From JBAXBF01 sp034429745 (GTDB taxonomy: Bacteria; Chloroflexota; Anaerolineae; Anaerolineales; DRKV01): a stretch of 13,324 nt of DNA. Within the stretch, counting starts at the first letter, position 1, and each line of letters starts with the position of its first letter. The notes under the pieces were generated by a model, which was given only the letters and a program-made list of their open reading frames with translations, was not told the origin of the DNA and did no database searches. The stretch spans positions 1-13,324 of the forward strand of contig DAOUFY010000008.1 in NCBI GenBank assembly GCA_034429745.1, in the 5' to 3' direction. Made by a program: the position numbers and the translations under genes. This document shows positions 1-7,858 of the stretch, piece by piece.

Positions 1-158
1 CATAAATAATTCATACTCATTATAACTCACATTTATAATACCCTTGCATGGCGTTTAATAAAAAATCCCCAAAAATTCTATAAAATATGATAAACTATGA
101 TTAAGGTATTTTAGATGAATTATTCTGAATTTATCAATTGTATTATCTAGGTTGAACC
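1..158. other. AT-rich intergenic region upstream of the polysaccharide operon
   Basis: No reading frame on either strand looks coding here. Several -10-like hexamers occur: TATAAT at 34-39, TATGAT at 86-91 and TATGAT at 96-101. None has a convincing -35 partner at 16-18 bases, so I do not name one promoter, although the promoter of the plus-strand operon is expected somewhere in this stretch. A weak AGGT at 149-152 lies six bases before the first start codon. No clear hairpin or repeat is visible. Confidence 0.5.
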
Positions 159-1217
159 ATGAAAATACAAGATGGGTTAAAATTAATCATAGCGTTGGCA
201 TTTATTATTGTATTTTTGGAATCCTGCACACCAAATTCCTTTAACCAAAAACACAGCAATTCCTTAACCCAAACTTCTCAAGCAGCTACACAACAAGCAT
301 TATTACAAGCTGGAACAATTATTCCCACAAAGTCCTTAAGTGCCCTTCAGACTGAAGCGGCTATCATTTCCACAGAACGATTTAAAATTACTGAAAAAAT
401 ACTAGCTACTCAACAGAAACAAGAAGCTGAAACCACTCAAAAAGCTCAGCAGATTTTAGCTGCAGAAACCTCCGTTGAAGAAGCCCAGCAGCAAGCTACC
501 CAAGAAAGCAATTTATTGACTAACATAGTTTGGAAAGCCAGCTTCGAAAAAGGCAATCTCTCAGAATTTCGGGGACATGGTGATTTTGTTCGCCAAGGCA
601 CATCTGGAATGTATTATTTCATTACTCATGCTTATCGCGGCAACTACGCAGCCGCACTCTCTATAGACACAACTGCCCCTTCAGAAACCGGCGCTCAAGC
701 AGCTTTTCTGTTTGTATGGGATCAAGCGCTCTTAAAGGGTGATTATTATTATAGCGCATGGTATTACGTTCCTGGCAATATTATTACTAAAGGATGGTGG
801 AATATTTGGCAGTGGAAATCTACGGATGATGGCAATAGTTCTAACAGCAAACCAGTCTTCAGTTTTGATTGTTCCACAACCACACAACCTAAACAATTGG
901 CTCTTGTTTTTCGCGCTGATTTGGATGATATGAGTATTAAAAAGTTCTTTATTTCCCCAAAGCCTTTCCCTACCGATCGATGGATCCATTTAGAAGCCTA
1001 TTACAAACGAAGTACAGGTAATGACGGAGAAGTCATTGTCTGGCAAGATGATGAGGAAATTTTCCATGTAACGGGTTTCCCAACTCTGCTTGCCGATGAA
1101 ACTATATATTGGAGCGTAAATAACTATTCTGATAATATTGAACCAAATCCTGCCGTTATATATGTGGATGATTTAGCCATCAGTAAAATTCGTATTGGGA
1201 AAACACCATTGCCATGA
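159..1217 (+). CDS. Lipoprotein with polysaccharide-lyase-like (concanavalin A-like) domain
   Basis: Predicted surface lipoprotein of 352 residues. The N-terminus has a short positive region, a hydrophobic core at about residues 8-20 and a lipobox L20-E-S-C23, so the mature protein should begin at a lipidated Cys23. Residues 30-118 are rich in Gln, Ala, Thr and Glu and look like a coiled coil or flexible stalk. From about residue 123 to 345 there is an aromatic-rich beta domain with the pattern of heparin-lyase-type jelly rolls: a 'SFEKGNLSEF' opening, paired 'YYYSAWYYVP' and 'WNIWQW' strands, and a late 'WIHLEAYYKRS...GEVIVWQDDEEIF' section. I infer binding or cleavage of the glycan made by the downstream genes; no catalytic residues can be assigned by eye. 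It could be a non-catalytic carbohydrate-binding protein instead. Its stop codon overlaps the next start (ATGA), which supports co-transcription with the sugar transferase. Confidence 0.8.
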   Translation: MKIQDGLKLIIALAFIIVFLESCTPNSFNQKHSNSLTQTSQAATQQALLQAGTIIPTKSLSALQTEAAIISTERFKITEKILATQQKQEAETTQKAQQILAAETSVEEAQQQATQESNLLTNIVWKASFEKGNLSEFRGHGDFVRQGTSGMYYFITHAYRGNYAAALSIDTTAPSETGAQAAFLFVWDQALLKGDYYYSAWYYVPGNIITKGWWNIWQWKSTDDGNSSNSKPVFSFDCSTTTQPKQLALVFRADLDDMSIKKFFISPKPFPTDRWIHLEAYYKRSTGNDGEVIVWQDDEEIFHVTGFPTLLADETIYWSVNNYSDNIEPNPAVIYVDDLAISKIRIGKTPLP

Positions 1218-1915
1218 TCAAGCAATTTTTTTCCTCTTCTCTTTTTGATGAACATACTGATTTAAATATCAAAGTAATCAGTGAGGAGAATTTCGCTTAT
1301 AACCGTTCATGGAAAAAATTATTATTAGATTACCTGATCACCATTCCGCTAATTATTCTGCTAATTCCACTATTCATTATCGTAGGGATTGCTATAAAGT
1401 TAGATTCTAAAGGTCCCATCATATTCAAGCAAAAAAGGGTAGGTATGGATGGGAAAATATTCAACATGTATAAATTCCGCTCAATGTTCACCGATGCTGA
1501 CGATAGTATTCATAAAGCACGAATTCAAGCATATTTTGAAGGCAAAATAGACCCAGAAAAGGGGGTTAAACTCACTGAAGATCCGCGCATAACAAGAGTG
1601 GGCAAATTTATCCGCTCAACCAGCATAGATGAACTACCACAGCTTTTCAACGTATTAAAACGCGAAATGAGCCTTGTTGGACCACGACCTGTACCAATCT
1701 ATGAAGCCGAAAAATATAAGCTATGGCAAAGCGAACGTCTCAGAGTATTGCCCGGTATAACAGGTTTATGGCAAGTTAGCGGACGATCACGTGTCTCATT
1801 CGACGAGCAATTGCGGTTGGATATTCGTTATATTCGCAATCAGTCACTGTTGACAGATATAAAAATATTACTCTACACTATACCTGCTGTGCTGTCCAAA
1901 CGAGGTGCTGGATAA
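1214..1915 (+). CDS. Priming undecaprenyl-phosphate sugar-1-phosphate transferase
   Basis: Membrane enzyme of the bacterial sugar transferase family (Pfam PF02397, as in WcaJ, ExoY and PglC). It starts a repeat unit by moving a sugar-1-phosphate from a nucleotide sugar to undecaprenyl phosphate at the inner face of the membrane. At 233 residues it is the short form: one hydrophobic segment at about 38-62 followed directly by the catalytic domain, without the multi-span N-terminal region of WbaP-type enzymes. Family motifs are clear: KFRSM at 87-91 followed by acidic D94 and D96, an 'STSIDELPQLFNVLK' segment at about 135-149, SLVGPRP at 153-159, and PGITGLWQVSGRS further on. The first base of its ATG lies in the lyase-like gene (ATGA overlap), and its end abuts the flippase. 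The sugar cannot be read from sequence. Confidence 0.93.
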   Translation: MIKQFFSSSLFDEHTDLNIKVISEENFAYNRSWKKLLLDYLITIPLIILLIPLFIIVGIAIKLDSKGPIIFKQKRVGMDGKIFNMYKFRSMFTDADDSIHKARIQAYFEGKIDPEKGVKLTEDPRITRVGKFIRSTSIDELPQLFNVLKREMSLVGPRPVPIYEAEKYKLWQSERLRVLPGITGLWQVSGRSRVSFDEQLRLDIRYIRNQSLLTDIKILLYTIPAVLSKRGAG

Positions 1916-1919
1916 TCCT

Positions 1920-3419
1920 ATGCAGCCCATGGGCCAACCATCGCTCACTCGATTCATCAGCGGAATCTTATCTTCGGGTGCAGGAAATCTAATCACCATC
2001 ATTTCCGGCTTCTTTTGCATGCTTGTATATACCCGTTGGCTACCTAAAGAAGAATATGGATTTTTTGTCCTTTTTCAAATCTTATTAGGCTTGGCAATCA
2101 GCGCAAGCGGCTTGGGGATTGACTATGCTATCGCCAAGTTTATCTCCAGTTCTGAGCAAACTCAACATACCTTCGACCTGATCAATACTATTGTAAATTA
2201 TCGTTTCATTACTCTTTTAGCAGCTTCCGCAATAATTTACATTGTTCTATATATACTGGAGAACACCTATGGACACACCATGCTCATTAGCTTTCTTTTT
2301 CTGCTGCCCCCAATTCTCATCATTGAAGCTCTATGTCTCAATCTTCAAGTGATAGTGAGCAGTACCCTCAATTTCAATCTAGCCGCCCTCATGGATGCCA
2401 TTTACAGCATTATTAGCTTAGTGTTGACTGTTATTGCCATTGTATTCTTGGGTTATGGAACTATTTATTTAATTTACATACGTCTCATCAGCCGTAGTTG
2501 TTCCCTCTTTTTTGCTCTCTATCAATATCGCTTTCCCTACAAAGTCAACATTAAAACAGACTCTTTAAAACAAATGCTCAAGTTCGGTTTTCCCTTATAT
2601 ATAAACAATTTCTTTAACTATGTTTACTCAAAAGCTGATAGCATGATTATCGGCGGTTTTTTAGGACCTAGTCAAATCGCGATATATGAAGTTGCCCAAA
2701 AAATACCAGAAAGCTTAAATATGCTTTATGAATCTTTTATGCGGGTTTATTTTCCTACCGTCTCAAAGTTTTATGCACAAGGAAATCGTGAGCAAGTGAG
2801 CCATTATTTAAATCACACTAATCGCTTGCTTACCTTTTTAGGTCTTCTGGTTACTTTAGGGGTTGTCATATTACAGAAAGAAATTATCGTCCTATTGTTT
2901 TCATATCGCTACATCGAAAGTGCACCAATTCTTGCCATGCTTATGTTTGGGTTAGTGTTAATCATACTTGACAACAATTTAGGTAACACGTTGGTAGCCA
3001 TTGGTGATTCTTCAAAACCTCCTATCATCAACTTTTTCCGCTCAATCCTTACACTGGTAAGCTATACCATTTTTATTCCTCTCACAGGTGCTTTAGGAGC
3101 AACGATCGCTAAAGCACTAGGTACTGCAGCAGCTAATCCTATTAATGCATACTTTTTACTCAAGAAACACATCCAAGTGAACTGGCAGATATACACCAAA
3201 CCCATACTTATTTTCTTTGTTTGTGTTTATATAAACTCTATAATGCACCTCCCCATTTGGGTCAATTTCATTATTGTTCCTTTATCATTCATAGCATGCT
3301 GTCTTATTTTTTCCATCATTAGGCTGCAAGATTTTACTCTATTGCTTTCTGAAATTCATAAATATATTTCTAAGCCGAAAATTAAGGGAGCCGACAATGA
3401 GATTGCTTTGGATAACTAA
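1920..3419 (+). CDS. Wzx-type lipid-linked oligosaccharide flippase
   Basis: Polytopic membrane protein of about 499 residues, very hydrophobic along its whole length, in the polysaccharide transporter superfamily (RfbX/Wzx, MOP group). It should flip undecaprenyl-linked repeat units across the membrane. The N-terminal 'LVYTRWLPKEEYGFFVLFQ' and the mid-protein 'FGFPLYINNFFNYVYSKAD' followed by a Gly-rich 'MIIGGFLGPSQIAIYEVA' are typical of the family, as is the length. I chose ATG 1920, four bases after the preceding stop, with GAGGTG at 1902-1907 upstream at a rather long spacing. A GTG at 1905 would overlap the previous gene by 11 bases and add five residues; it lacks a clear ribosome-binding site. 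The 3' end overlaps the next gene by 23 bases. It sits where a repeat-unit exporter is expected, after the priming enzyme. Confidence 0.9.
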   Translation: MQPMGQPSLTRFISGILSSGAGNLITIISGFFCMLVYTRWLPKEEYGFFVLFQILLGLAISASGLGIDYAIAKFISSSEQTQHTFDLINTIVNYRFITLLAASAIIYIVLYILENTYGHTMLISFLFLLPPILIIEALCLNLQVIVSSTLNFNLAALMDAIYSIISLVLTVIAIVFLGYGTIYLIYIRLISRSCSLFFALYQYRFPYKVNIKTDSLKQMLKFGFPLYINNFFNYVYSKADSMIIGGFLGPSQIAIYEVAQKIPESLNMLYESFMRVYFPTVSKFYAQGNREQVSHYLNHTNRLLTFLGLLVTLGVVILQKEIIVLLFSYRYIESAPILAMLMFGLVLIILDNNLGNTLVAIGDSSKPPIINFFRSILTLVSYTIFIPLTGALGATIAKALGTAAANPINAYFLLKKHIQVNWQIYTKPILIFFVCVYINSIMHLPIWVNFIIVPLSFIACCLIFSIIRLQDFTLLLSEIHKYISKPKIKGADNEIALDN

Positions 3420-4602
3420 TTGGCTGCCTTTTCCTCCTATTTCAGGAAACCCTCTGAGAGTGTTCAATTTGCTAAAAAGAATTTCACAAGAGCATCAAGT
3501 AAATTTGCTTACCTTTATCAGAGACACGGATACACAAGAATCTCTTCAAGCGTTATCTTCCTATTGCGAGGAAATATTCCCAATTCCAGCAGATGACGTT
3601 TCGATCAGGGATCTCCTATTCTCGGCTTCGCTTTTTAATAAAATTGCATTTTTATTTTTTCCTTGGCGAGCATATCTATCCCGCCGTATGGTTAAAAAAT
3701 TGCAGGAGCTCACCTCGAGTGGCTCTATAGACGTTCTTCAGATCGAAGATTCTTTTATGGGGGAATACGTCCACTATTGTTCTCCGCTGCAAAAAGTTAA
3801 GTGTGCACTGACATTTCATGATATTGATTACCTAAAATACCAGCGCTTAAGCAAAATAACTGCTAACCCCAAGAGAAAAATTAAATTTTGGCTGCGCAGT
3901 ATTGCCATGAAGCATTGGGAGCCAAGGTTGGCTTCGTATTTTGATGCAAACTTTTTTACCTCAGCTTTAGATGAAAAAATCATGCTGAAGGCGAATCCAC
4001 GCATTAACACAATGGTGCTGCCTAATGGAGTTGATACCAAAGAGCTCCAACCTCTGCCGATAAACACTTCAGAAAAAAGTATCCTTTTTGTTGGCAACAT
4101 GAGCTATTTGCCTAATGAGGATGGAGTATTATATTTTTATCATGAAATATTGCCGATCATCGCTAAGCATATATCTAATTTGCATTTTTATATCGTTGGG
4201 CTTAATCCTTCAGATAAAATTAAAAACTTAGAAAGCACAAGCGTGCATGTAACCGGCTCAGTCCCTAATCTGCTCCCATATTACCAAAGGTGCACAGCTT
4301 GTATTATTCCTTTGCGAGCAGGAGGAGGCACGCGCTTGAAGATACTCGAAGCCATGGCTTATGGCAGACCTGTAGTGAGCACATCGCTTGGCTGTGAAGG
4401 GTTGGAAGTAGAAGATGGCAAACACCTGCTAATTGCTGATAGCCCCCAAGAATTCGCTGAAAAAACTATCCTTTTGCTTACAAATAATGATCTGCAACAA
4501 ATGCTGATTAACAATGCGAGAGAGCTGGTTGAACAAGTTTATGATTGGGATATTATTGCTCAACATGCATTGCACATGTATGAAAAATTACATGCTGGTT
4601 AA
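3397..4602 (+). CDS. GT4-type glycosyltransferase
   Basis: Cytoplasmic GT-B glycosyltransferase of 401 residues, expected to add one sugar to the lipid-linked repeat unit. The N-terminal domain opens with 'LLWITNWLPFPPISGNPLRV', the pattern of a subgroup of GT4 enzymes that includes those linked to PEP-CTERM/exosortase exopolysaccharide loci. The C-terminal nucleotide-sugar domain has 'LPNGVDTKELQP' followed by 'ILFVGNMSYLPNEDGVLYF', then 'GGGTRLKILEAMAYGRPVV' at about residues 309-327. In this last motif the first Glu of the usual E-x7-E is replaced, as is common in this subgroup. ATG 3397 is preceded by AAGGGAG at 3384-3390, six bases upstream, so the start is firm even though it lies inside the flippase gene. 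Donor, acceptor and linkage are not readable. It is the last gene before the only sizeable gap in the operon. Confidence 0.9.
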   Translation: MRLLWITNWLPFPPISGNPLRVFNLLKRISQEHQVNLLTFIRDTDTQESLQALSSYCEEIFPIPADDVSIRDLLFSASLFNKIAFLFFPWRAYLSRRMVKKLQELTSSGSIDVLQIEDSFMGEYVHYCSPLQKVKCALTFHDIDYLKYQRLSKITANPKRKIKFWLRSIAMKHWEPRLASYFDANFFTSALDEKIMLKANPRINTMVLPNGVDTKELQPLPINTSEKSILFVGNMSYLPNEDGVLYFYHEILPIIAKHISNLHFYIVGLNPSDKIKNLESTSVHVTGSVPNLLPYYQRCTACIIPLRAGGGTRLKILEAMAYGRPVVSTSLGCEGLEVEDGKHLLIADSPQEFAEKTILLLTNNDLQQMLINNARELVEQVYDWDIIAQHALHMYEKLHAG

Positions 4603-4628
4603 TCTAACACAAATAAACGAAAACTGTT

Positions 4629-4637
4629 TGGTATAAT
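4629..4637 (+). promoter_or_regulatory. Candidate extended -10 promoter inside the operon
   Basis: The gap between the first and second glycosyltransferases contains TGGTATAAT, a perfect extended -10 element (TG, one base, then TATAAT at 4632-4637). The region 17 bases upstream shows no good -35 hexamer, which extended -10 promoters can lack. Transcription would start near 4644, within or just before the 10-bp palindrome GCATATATGC at 4643-4652, leaving a leader of about 44 bases. It could raise expression of the last five genes separately from the first four. The same nine bases occur on the minus strand at 12307-12315. Sequence evidence only. Confidence 0.45.
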
Positions 4638-4642
4638 CTATA

Positions 4643-4652
4643 GCATATATGC
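4643..4652. repeat. 10-bp palindrome beside the internal promoter
   Basis: GCATATATGC is self-complementary and lies six bases after the candidate -10 hexamer, at the expected transcription start. It could be a small operator, but short AT-rich palindromes arise often by chance in this base composition. Confidence 0.25.
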
Positions 4653-4675
4653 CTTACATTTATAAAAAACTTATT

Positions 4676-4680
4676 GAAAG
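4676..4680 (+). promoter_or_regulatory. Ribosome-binding site deciding a TTG start
   Basis: GAAAG lies seven bases before TTG 4688. The only nearby ATG, at 4718, has no purine-rich sequence ahead of it (it follows an AT run), so the spacing favours the TTG. Confidence 0.4.
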
Positions 4681-4687
4681 CTGAAGA

Positions 4688-5887
4688 TTGGTTAAGCATT
4701 CACCTAATAATAAATATATGCAAAGCCAAGAACATAAATCTCTTACTATTCTATGGATATTTCCTGGCAATTTAACTTCTGCATTAGACCAAGCAACGTG
4801 GGTCAGTACAACCAAGGCTTTGCTTAGTTTTGGATGTGATGTAATTTTAACGAGCAATGAAGAACAGGGACATAAGTTAATCGAAGGGGTAGATGTCGAT
4901 TGCTTTTCATCCCCCCACGTGTATTTTCTTGGAAAGCTTATTTATCATCTCAAGGTGATAAAGGTAATAATTTATCATAAAAAAAAGTTAGATGTTGTTC
5001 TTTTTCATCCACCCTCAGGTTTATTTTTATTGCCTTTAATTTTCCTTAGAAAATTTATCCCTCATTCTCTCCCTCTTCTTATTGCGGATATACGTACTGC
5101 ATACATGCCCAGCAAGGCTGAAACGAATTGGCGCATGGTTATTTGGCGCATTTATTATCAAATCATTCAATGGCTTATTAATCATTACATTGATGGTCAA
5201 ACGGCAATCACCCAACGCTTAGCTGATAATTTGCACATACCTCCTCAAAAATGTTGGGGCGTCTGGGAATCAGGTGTTGATCTTGAATTATTCGAGCCAT
5301 GCATCAAAGATAGAGACTGGTCCCAAATAGAACACTCCGTTCATCTGATTTATGTTGGCACATTAAATGATGGACGCAATGTAGGCGTATTCTGCCAAGC
5401 AGTTATTAAACGAGCTTTAGCTGGCGAAAACTTTATCTTTACTGTAGTAGGCAGCGGTTATGAAGCTCAATCTATTGCCCAGCTGGCAAAGGAATATCCA
5501 AACATTATTCATTACCATCAACCTGTCCCTCATAAAGATATCCCTTCGTGGTTGTCTAAAGCTCATCTAGGGGTTTTGCCTTTTCCTAATGAATTGAAAT
5601 TTCAAGTGAGCAGTCCAATAAAACTATTTGAATATCTTGCATCCGGGTTAGGAATTATTGCGACGAGAATAGTTGCTCATGAAGATTATCTTATGGATAG
5701 TGAGTTTGTCTTTTGGTCAAAAAATTCTACCATTGAACATTTCGAAGACGCCCTTCAGCAAGTATGGAATAATCGCATTTATCTTCCAGAATTAAGCAAA
5801 AAAGCAGTATTAAAAGCCCAATCCTGGAGTTGGGAAAAAGCCGCTTATAAACTCTATCAATCTCTTCTAAAAGGGTTATCTAAATGA
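4688..5887 (+). CDS. GT4-type glycosyltransferase with TTG start
   Basis: Cytoplasmic GT-B glycosyltransferase of about 399 residues, probably adding a sugar to the repeat unit. The N-terminal half resembles GlcNAc- or mannosyl-transferase-like GT4 proteins: 'LTILWIFPGNLTSALDQATW', a hydrophobic stretch near 95-115 ('DVVLFHPPSGLFLLPLIFL') and 'LLIADIRTAYMPSK'. The C-terminal half shows 'VWESGVDLELFEP', 'LIYVGTLNDGRNVGVF' and, at about residues 305-325, 'SSPIKLFEYLASGLGIIAT', the donor-binding segment with the conserved Glu. The reading frame opens at TTG 4688, supported by GAAAG upstream; an ATG at 4718 would remove ten residues without touching the fold. The stop overlaps the deacetylase start (ATGA), so the two are translationally coupled. 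It is the first gene after the internal promoter candidate. Sugar specificity is unknown. Confidence 0.88.
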   Translation: MVKHSPNNKYMQSQEHKSLTILWIFPGNLTSALDQATWVSTTKALLSFGCDVILTSNEEQGHKLIEGVDVDCFSSPHVYFLGKLIYHLKVIKVIIYHKKKLDVVLFHPPSGLFLLPLIFLRKFIPHSLPLLIADIRTAYMPSKAETNWRMVIWRIYYQIIQWLINHYIDGQTAITQRLADNLHIPPQKCWGVWESGVDLELFEPCIKDRDWSQIEHSVHLIYVGTLNDGRNVGVFCQAVIKRALAGENFIFTVVGSGYEAQSIAQLAKEYPNIIHYHQPVPHKDIPSWLSKAHLGVLPFPNELKFQVSSPIKLFEYLASGLGIIATRIVAHEDYLMDSEFVFWSKNSTIEHFEDALQQVWNNRIYLPELSKKAVLKAQSWSWEKAAYKLYQSLLKGLSK

Positions 5888-6864
5888 AATCTCTCAATCC
5901 ACCCTCACCAAATGGAATATTCATCTTTTCACTAGACACTGAACTTGCCTGCGGTTATTTTGACAAAGATGAAAAGCGTACTAAAATTTTTTCAAAAAAC
6001 GGTGCTAGAGAGCGTCAAGCAGTACAGCGACTGCTTAATCTCTTTGAGAGATATCACATTATCGCCACGTGGGCAATCACAGGCCATTTATTTTATCAAA
6101 GATGTGAGGAATGCCCAATATGTCCAATGATGGAATGGAAAGGGCGCTATAGTTCATTTGAGGAGGTCTATCAAACCAGCAATCCCCTTTGGTATGGAGC
6201 AGATCTTGTCGAAATGCTCCTTAATAAAAATATTCCATTTGAGATCGGATTCCACGGCTATTCTCATCGTCCTTTCAATCAAATCAACCGAGAGCAAGCC
6301 AAAATAGAAATTGAAGAGTGGTTAAGAGTTGCTCAGCGGTTCCACATCACACCGGTTAGCATTGTTTTCCCCCGAGATGCTGTCGGACATCTGGAGATCT
6401 TCCATAGTTATGGTTTTAAAACATACAGAACAGAAGAACATGTTCCTTTGATTTTTCGCAACCGCTATTTTGGAAAATATCTAAAAACTTTAGATTATCT
6501 GCTTTCAGTAACCACTCCGCCCATTTACGAAATCAATCAACTAAAAGTGAACAACGGGTTAGTGAATATCCCATCTTCTCAACACTTGTTTAGTTTCAAT
6601 AGAGGCTTAGAGAATTACCTTGATCGAATAGGCTATCCAACATTACGTATTCAACGTATTCTCAAAGGTATTCGTAAAGCTGCTCAGCAAAAAAAGATCT
6701 TCCATTTATGGGCACATGAATGGGAATTCAGAACCGAGGCAGATTTCATGAGATTGGAAGCCATCCTTCAATGCGTTGAGGAATGCCGCAGTCAATATGG
6801 GCTTAAATCCCTCAGTATGGCTGAATGTTCAAAACACGTTTTATCAACACCAATTCAATCTTGA
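5884..6864 (+). CDS. NodB-type polysaccharide deacetylase family protein
   Basis: Predicted carbohydrate esterase of the polysaccharide deacetylase superfamily (PF01522-like), 326 residues. Such enzymes remove N- or O-acetyl groups from sugars in glycans or lipid-linked precursors. The first motif is FSLDTE, with D18 in the place of the catalytic and metal-binding aspartates. The metal-binding H-x3-H is present as 'GFHGYSHRPF' with H124 and H128, followed by 'FPRDAVGH', the arginine-containing third motif, and a late 'FHLWAHEWEF', matching the C-terminal His motif. There is no signal peptide, so it should act in the cytoplasm on nucleotide-linked or lipid-linked sugar. An unusual C-x2-C-x2-C cluster (C74, C77, C80) follows the second strand. 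It overlaps the glycosyltransferase before it by four bases and lies 14 bases before the next one. The substrate is inferred only from the operon. Confidence 0.85.
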   Translation: MKSLNPPSPNGIFIFSLDTELACGYFDKDEKRTKIFSKNGARERQAVQRLLNLFERYHIIATWAITGHLFYQRCEECPICPMMEWKGRYSSFEEVYQTSNPLWYGADLVEMLLNKNIPFEIGFHGYSHRPFNQINREQAKIEIEEWLRVAQRFHITPVSIVFPRDAVGHLEIFHSYGFKTYRTEEHVPLIFRNRYFGKYLKTLDYLLSVTTPPIYEINQLKVNNGLVNIPSSQHLFSFNRGLENYLDRIGYPTLRIQRILKGIRKAAQQKKIFHLWAHEWEFRTEADFMRLEAILQCVEECRSQYGLKSLSMAECSKHVLSTPIQS

Positions 6865-6878
6865 AAATAAATCGCTAA

Positions 6879-7841
6879 GTGACAGTACCAGTGAAAGTTC
6901 TCGTAGTAACCCATAATTATCCTACTCAACAAACTCCCTTTCACGCACCTTTTATAGGGGATCAAGTTGAAGCACTTCGCTCACTTGGTGTAACTATTGA
7001 TCTTTTGCATTTCTCCACAGACCATAAGCTTAACTATTTAAGCCCAGTAAAACAAATTTTCTCTTTAAATTTTTCTCCTAAACAATACGATATCGTCCAT
7101 GGTTATTACGGCACAATCAATGGCTATTTAGCCCGATTGCAATGGAAATCTCCTGTTGTTGTAACCTATCTCGGCTCAGATATCAACCACTGGAGGGATG
7201 GCTTTATTGGAAGACAACTAACACCTTGGATAGATGGAATTATTGTCATGTCTCCCGAAATGAAAGCAAAAATCAAACGACCAGACGTGTTTATCATTCC
7301 TTTTGGCATCAATTTAGAGATCTTCAAACCAATTCCTCAAACTGAAGCCCGGCAGAGGTTGAATTTATCTCAAGATAAAAAATATATCCTTTTCCCATGG
7401 AATCCCCGGCGGACACTAAAAAGATATGATTTGCTATCCGCTGCCTACGATTTCTTAGCCAAGCGATTTTCAGATGTTGAAATCATTATTGTTCATAACG
7501 TTCCCCATCCAGAAATGAGTTTGTATATGAACGCATCAGACGTACTGGTATGCACCTCGGATCACGAAGGATCTCCTTCCTCTGTACGCGAAGCCATGGC
7601 ATGCAACCTGCCCATTGTTTCTGTTGACGTTGGGGATGTACAAGCTCTAATCAGCCGTATTAGTAATTGCTATATTTGTCAACGCAATGCAGAAGATATA
7701 GCAGAAAAAATCAGCTGGGTGCTTGAAAAAAACGAACGAAGCAATGGCAGAATTTTTATGCAAGGCAAGGATAGTATCACAGCTGCAAAACAAGTTATTG
7801 ATGTCTATCAGTACGTCCTAAATAAAAAGTCAAGCAAATAA
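6879..7841 (+). CDS. GT4-type glycosyltransferase, short, GTG start
   Basis: GT-B glycosyltransferase of about 320 residues, shorter than the roughly 400 of the other family members here because the N-terminal domain is compact. 'VLVVTHNYPTQQTPFHAPFI' and a following 'GDQVEALRSLGV' form the acceptor-domain opening, and 'VTYLGSDINHW' lies in the hinge half. The donor domain has 'IIPFGINLEIFKPI', 'ILFPWNPRRTLKRYDLLSAA' and a complete E-x7-E signature at E230 and E238 in 'HEGSPSSVREAMACNLPIVS'. The frame starts with GTG 6879; a second GTG at 6891 is equally possible, as neither has a strong ribosome-binding site, which suggests translation coupled to the deacetylase ending 14 bases earlier. It should add one sugar to the growing repeat unit; specificity cannot be read. 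Confidence 0.88.
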   Translation: MTVPVKVLVVTHNYPTQQTPFHAPFIGDQVEALRSLGVTIDLLHFSTDHKLNYLSPVKQIFSLNFSPKQYDIVHGYYGTINGYLARLQWKSPVVVTYLGSDINHWRDGFIGRQLTPWIDGIIVMSPEMKAKIKRPDVFIIPFGINLEIFKPIPQTEARQRLNLSQDKKYILFPWNPRRTLKRYDLLSAAYDFLAKRFSDVEIIIVHNVPHPEMSLYMNASDVLVCTSDHEGSPSSVREAMACNLPIVSVDVGDVQALISRISNCYICQRNAEDIAEKISWVLEKNERSNGRIFMQGKDSITAAKQVIDVYQYVLNKKSSK

Positions 7842-7858
7842 TTACGGAGTTTGAATTT

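Noticed and set aside
34..39. TATAAT as promoter of the plus-strand operon
   Set aside because: No -35 or extended -10 partner. The region is so AT-rich that such hexamers are expected by chance; other equally weak candidates exist at 86-101.
732..989. Minus-strand open frame of 85 codons inside the lyase-like lipoprotein gene
   Set aside because: Opposite a convincing coding region with family motifs; no ribosome-binding site or domain signs.
3828..4100. Minus-strand open frame of 90 codons inside the first GT4 gene
   Set aside because: A shadow of the conserved plus-strand glycosyltransferase, with no independent support.
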